This document shows, in pieces, positions 61,830 to 64,000 of a DNA stretch of 64,000 bases. Origin of the DNA: Phoma sp. XZ068 (taxonomy: Eukaryota > Ascomycota > Dothideomycetes > Pleosporales > Didymellaceae); the NCBI GenBank assembly GCA_004835665.1, contig RBKR01000008.1, forward strand, positions 124,001 through 188,000. Reading direction: 5' to 3'. Within the stretch, counting starts at the first letter, position 1. Each line of letters starts with the position of its first letter. A program made the position numbers and the translations under genes. The notes below the pieces were generated by a model. That model saw only the letters and a program-made list of their open reading frames with translations. It had not been told where the DNA came from and made no database searches.

Positions 61830-63170
61830 AAGGGGGGTTGTATGATATGATATTAAAAGCGCTGCGATGACGTATCGGATGAGTAGGATTGCATTGGATT
61901 GAACTGAATATACCCATTGAAGACTGCACTGACGATCTCACTTGTCGCTGATGCGTGATACTCCTCATTCACATTCCCATGCACAGCGAGCGACATTTAC
62001 ACAACCTCTTATCTTCTCTCCCTATTGACTATATATCCCCCCATCACAATCCCTACTTAAACCCCAAGCTTCCCACCCTCGCGCAACGCAAACACATCTT
62101 CGACCAGTCCGACATCCCAACGAAACGCGTCTGACATGCATAGATAAGTATACCTATCTACACAACACAATAGACCACCACTTCTGGTTTGCAGTTTACT
62201 AAGCCGCATAGGAAGCTCTGCTACGCGCAACCATGTATAAGAACAGGAAGTATACGGGATATTGTGTTTCGATCCCATGCAGGAGGACGGCACAGCGATA
62301 AGTAAATACCCAACCAAGATCCTGACTCCTCGAGGAAGCGAAGCCAGGTGGAGACAGAGGAGACCACACTGTCCTGTCACGTGACTGGTGCTCGTCAACG
62401 AGAGCAAGACATTTTATAGAGTATATAGCACTCAGGCAACACTGCCTGCCTTTCTGGCATTGTGTTCAACCTGGTCAGTACACTTTGTTATTGGAATCTC
62501 ATCCAGCTCTCGAGCTAGATAGATCGACTGTTTGTACTACTCCTGTCAACCCCGTGTACCGGCACTCATCCCTGAAAACCAATCTGACTAGTATTCACGA
62601 GCTTTGCTTAGGATACGACCTCAACATATTGCTACTGCAGTCACATGTTGACGCACTGGGAGATTGCGTTTGAGTAGTGGGATTAGGTAGTGTGTAAGTA
62701 CTCTGTTAGAGTGGTGGGCAGATAGCACTGGGTTGAGGGGCTTGTAGGGGGGGAAGGGATATTAGGAGGTATTTGTGCTTAGAGGGGGGGAGGGGGCGTG
62801 TTGCTTTTTAAGTATAGAGGGTGTGGTAGGTTTAGGGTAGTAGTTGGAAAGGTAGTAGGTAGTAAGTAGTTTGGTAGTAGAGAGTTAGATTGCTGGAATA
62901 GGAACCTGAATAATTATCATAGCCTAATTGCCTACTTGTATATTCCATGGCGGATGATACAGCACGATCTGCAGCACGATAGTGAAATAGGACGAGATCC
63001 TATTGTAATGGAAAGGTAGAACCCATCACGGTGCAGCTGTGATAGAGCAGCCATATCGATAAGCTAGCGCGGTGCTAGTGCTGCAGGTCGAAACATTTCT
63101 CGACATCTCGAAGCTCCCCTCAAAACACACCCCATTAATACCACTTCATGCCCGTCGCATGCCTGCCGAC
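61830..63170. other. Intergenic: SNU114 3' flank and REX1 promoter/leader
   Basis: 1.34 kb. The middle (about 62690-62885) is strikingly G/T-rich on the plus strand. A nine-codon-scale upstream ORF precedes REX1. No other gene recognised. Confidence 0.55.
62690..62885 (+). repeat. G/T-rich, C-poor strand-asymmetric tract with G runs
   Basis: About 200 bp almost free of C on the plus strand, with short GTAG/GGTAGT-like motifs and G runs of 5-8 bases (for example around 62748 and 62785). Runs of this kind can form G-quadruplexes; it is a compositional observation only. Confidence 0.6.
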
Positions 63171-63174
63171 ATGA
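63148..63174 (+). other. Upstream ORF overlapping the REX1 start codon
   Basis: An ATG at 63148 opens a short frame whose TGA (63172-63174) overlaps the preferred REX1 ATG at 63171 as ATGA. Such an arrangement can allow termination-reinitiation or damp translation, if the mRNA starts far enough upstream. Confidence 0.45.
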
Positions 63175-64000
63175 CGAAACGAAAGCGCGGAAGCAACGAA
63201 GAAGATCTCGTCGATGTTGGACTCGGCGCGACGCTGGCGCATTTGAGGGGAGATAATCAGCCCAATGCGACGTCGACTGCTGTCGAAGACGATGAAGGCT
63301 GGACCGTAGCCGGCTCCAAAAGGAGGAGGAAGGAGCGATCAGACTCCAACAACTCTCAAGGTGGCCGCCGAAGCTCAGGCGCTGGTGCGCAAGGCTCTCA
63401 GCCTGGAGATGCTGCACTTCGCACCCAAGCAATTGCTCCAGATGGCGAGCAGCTTGGAGATCAAACATCTTCCCCAAAGAGTGCTTTTGCGACGAATAAA
63501 CAAGGTGCAGATGCATCCAAGGATGCAAGCGTCACCAGAGAGCAACGGCGCAAGGAGCGCAAGCTTGAGAGGAACTATCCTTCCATCGAGCATTCACATC
63601 ATGCCCGACTGCAGTCGCACGTGAAGATTACAGATCTACAGGCGCTGGCACTATACTTGCTTGCAGATGGCAACGCGCCCCAATGGGTTTCTGTGCGCAA
63701 TCGTACGAGCATTCGCCAAGTTGTCATGCTGATGGTTCCTGGTTTGGAGCTGGGCATGTTCAATGGCAAAGTTCCGTTGGACGCGGCGACAACTATGGAC
63801 ATAGATATGCCAGCCACTGATCAGGTATCTGCTGATGTTGCTCCTGTCCCTCAAGAAGTCGCAAACGCCGAGAAGGACAAGCCGAAATATCTGCGCATCG
63901 CAGACGACGAGTACTACCCAGCGAGCTTAAAGCCTAGCAAATTGCCGGCCGCTTTGAGGCCACTTGCTGACATCTTTGAGCATGTTTGGCCGATCAAAGC
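63171..64000 (+). CDS. REX1/RNH70-like RNA exonuclease, N-terminal part only (3' end cut by window)
   Basis: Open reading frame of 276 codons running off the right edge with no intron so far. The preferred start is 63171 (MTKRKRGSNEEDL), with an in-frame ATG four codons earlier in a poorer context. The first 130 residues are charged and low-complexity. Then comes a block I recognise from fungal Rex1/Rnh70 proteins ahead of the DEDD exonuclease domain: LQALALYLLADGNAPQW, IRQVVMLMVPGLELGMF and, near the edge, LPAALRPLADIFEHVWPIK. The catalytic DEDDh domain would lie beyond the window. Family members trim the 3' ends of 5S rRNA and some tRNAs in the nucleus. Call rests on this N-terminal block only. 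Confidence 0.75.
   Translation, partial: MTKRKRGSNEEDLVDVGLGATLAHLRGDNQPNATSTAVEDDEGWTVAGSKRRRKERSDSNNSQGGRRSSGAGAQGSQPGDAALRTQAIAPDGEQLGDQTSSPKSAFATNKQGADASKDASVTREQRRKERKLERNYPSIEHSHHARLQSHVKITDLQALALYLLADGNAPQWVSVRNRTSIRQVVMLMVPGLELGMFNGKVPLDAATTMDIDMPATDQVSADVAPVPQEVANAEKDKPKYLRIADDEYYPASLKPSKLPAALRPLADIFEHVWPIK

Noticed and set aside
62820..62850. Telomeric repeat near 62830
   Set aside because: Only a single TTTAGGG-like piece within a G/T-rich tract; no tandem array.

Overview
The window is a compact nuclear segment of a filamentous ascomycete. The evidence is dense protein genes with short (about 45-60 bp) GT-AG introns, close divergent and convergent gene pairs, and clearly fungal families (Atg14, Trm82, Snu114, Msh1, Erv46, a DUF3659/LEA-type repeat protein). 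A Dothideomycete, probably Pleosporales, is my best guess, but this is inference from gene content and not from a marker locus. Both ends cut through genes: a PX-domain protein at the left edge lacks its C-terminus, and a REX1-type exonuclease at the right edge lacks its catalytic part.

Layout, left to right. 1-7.3 kb: PX/PXB sorting-nexin-like gene (-), ARS2/Pir2 RNA-processing factor (-), TspO/MBR membrane protein (+). 7.9-10.9 kb: ERV46 (+) and an intronless Mex67-like LRR-UBA protein that lacks the NTF2-like domain (+). 12-16.2 kb: a solitary cytochrome P450 (-) and a GNAT-like protein (+). 16.6-22.9 kb: ribosomal P0 (-) divergent from TRM82 (+), thioredoxin reductase (+), a small four-exon unknown gene (-). 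23.4-27 kb: ATG14 (+) and cystathionine gamma-lyase (+). 27.5-31.1 kb: a large membrane/ankyrin reading frame (-) interrupted by one in-frame TAA. 32.3-39.7 kb: YDJ1-type Hsp40 (-), cytosine deaminase (+), uroporphyrinogen decarboxylase (-), mitochondrial MSH1 (+). 40.3-44.2 kb: dienelactone-hydrolase-like/SnoaL-like fusion (+) and an IQ-motif protein with a 13-nt exon (+). 44.2-47.1 kb is the largest gene-free stretch. 47.1-52.5 kb: a 1798-residue repeat protein (+). 54-61.8 kb: secreted GH16 glucanase (-), ERG10 thiolase (-), SNU114 (+). 63.2 kb to the end: REX1 (+).

The content is overwhelmingly housekeeping: RNA processing (ARS2, Mex67-like, TRM82, SNU114, REX1), redox and sulfur metabolism (TRR1, CYS3), heme and sterol precursors (HEM12, ERG10), and membrane traffic and autophagy (PX, ERV46, ATG14). 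I see no biosynthetic cluster, CRISPR array, transposon or intact tRNA. The most unusual items are the nonsense-interrupted membrane/ankyrin gene, the higher-order repeats of the LEA/DUF3659 protein, the NTF2-less Mex67-like gene, a presequence-like reading frame upstream of TRR1, and a possibly nucleophile-less hydrolase fusion. Gene models are my own splice predictions, checked only for reading-frame continuity and family fit; no database search was possible.
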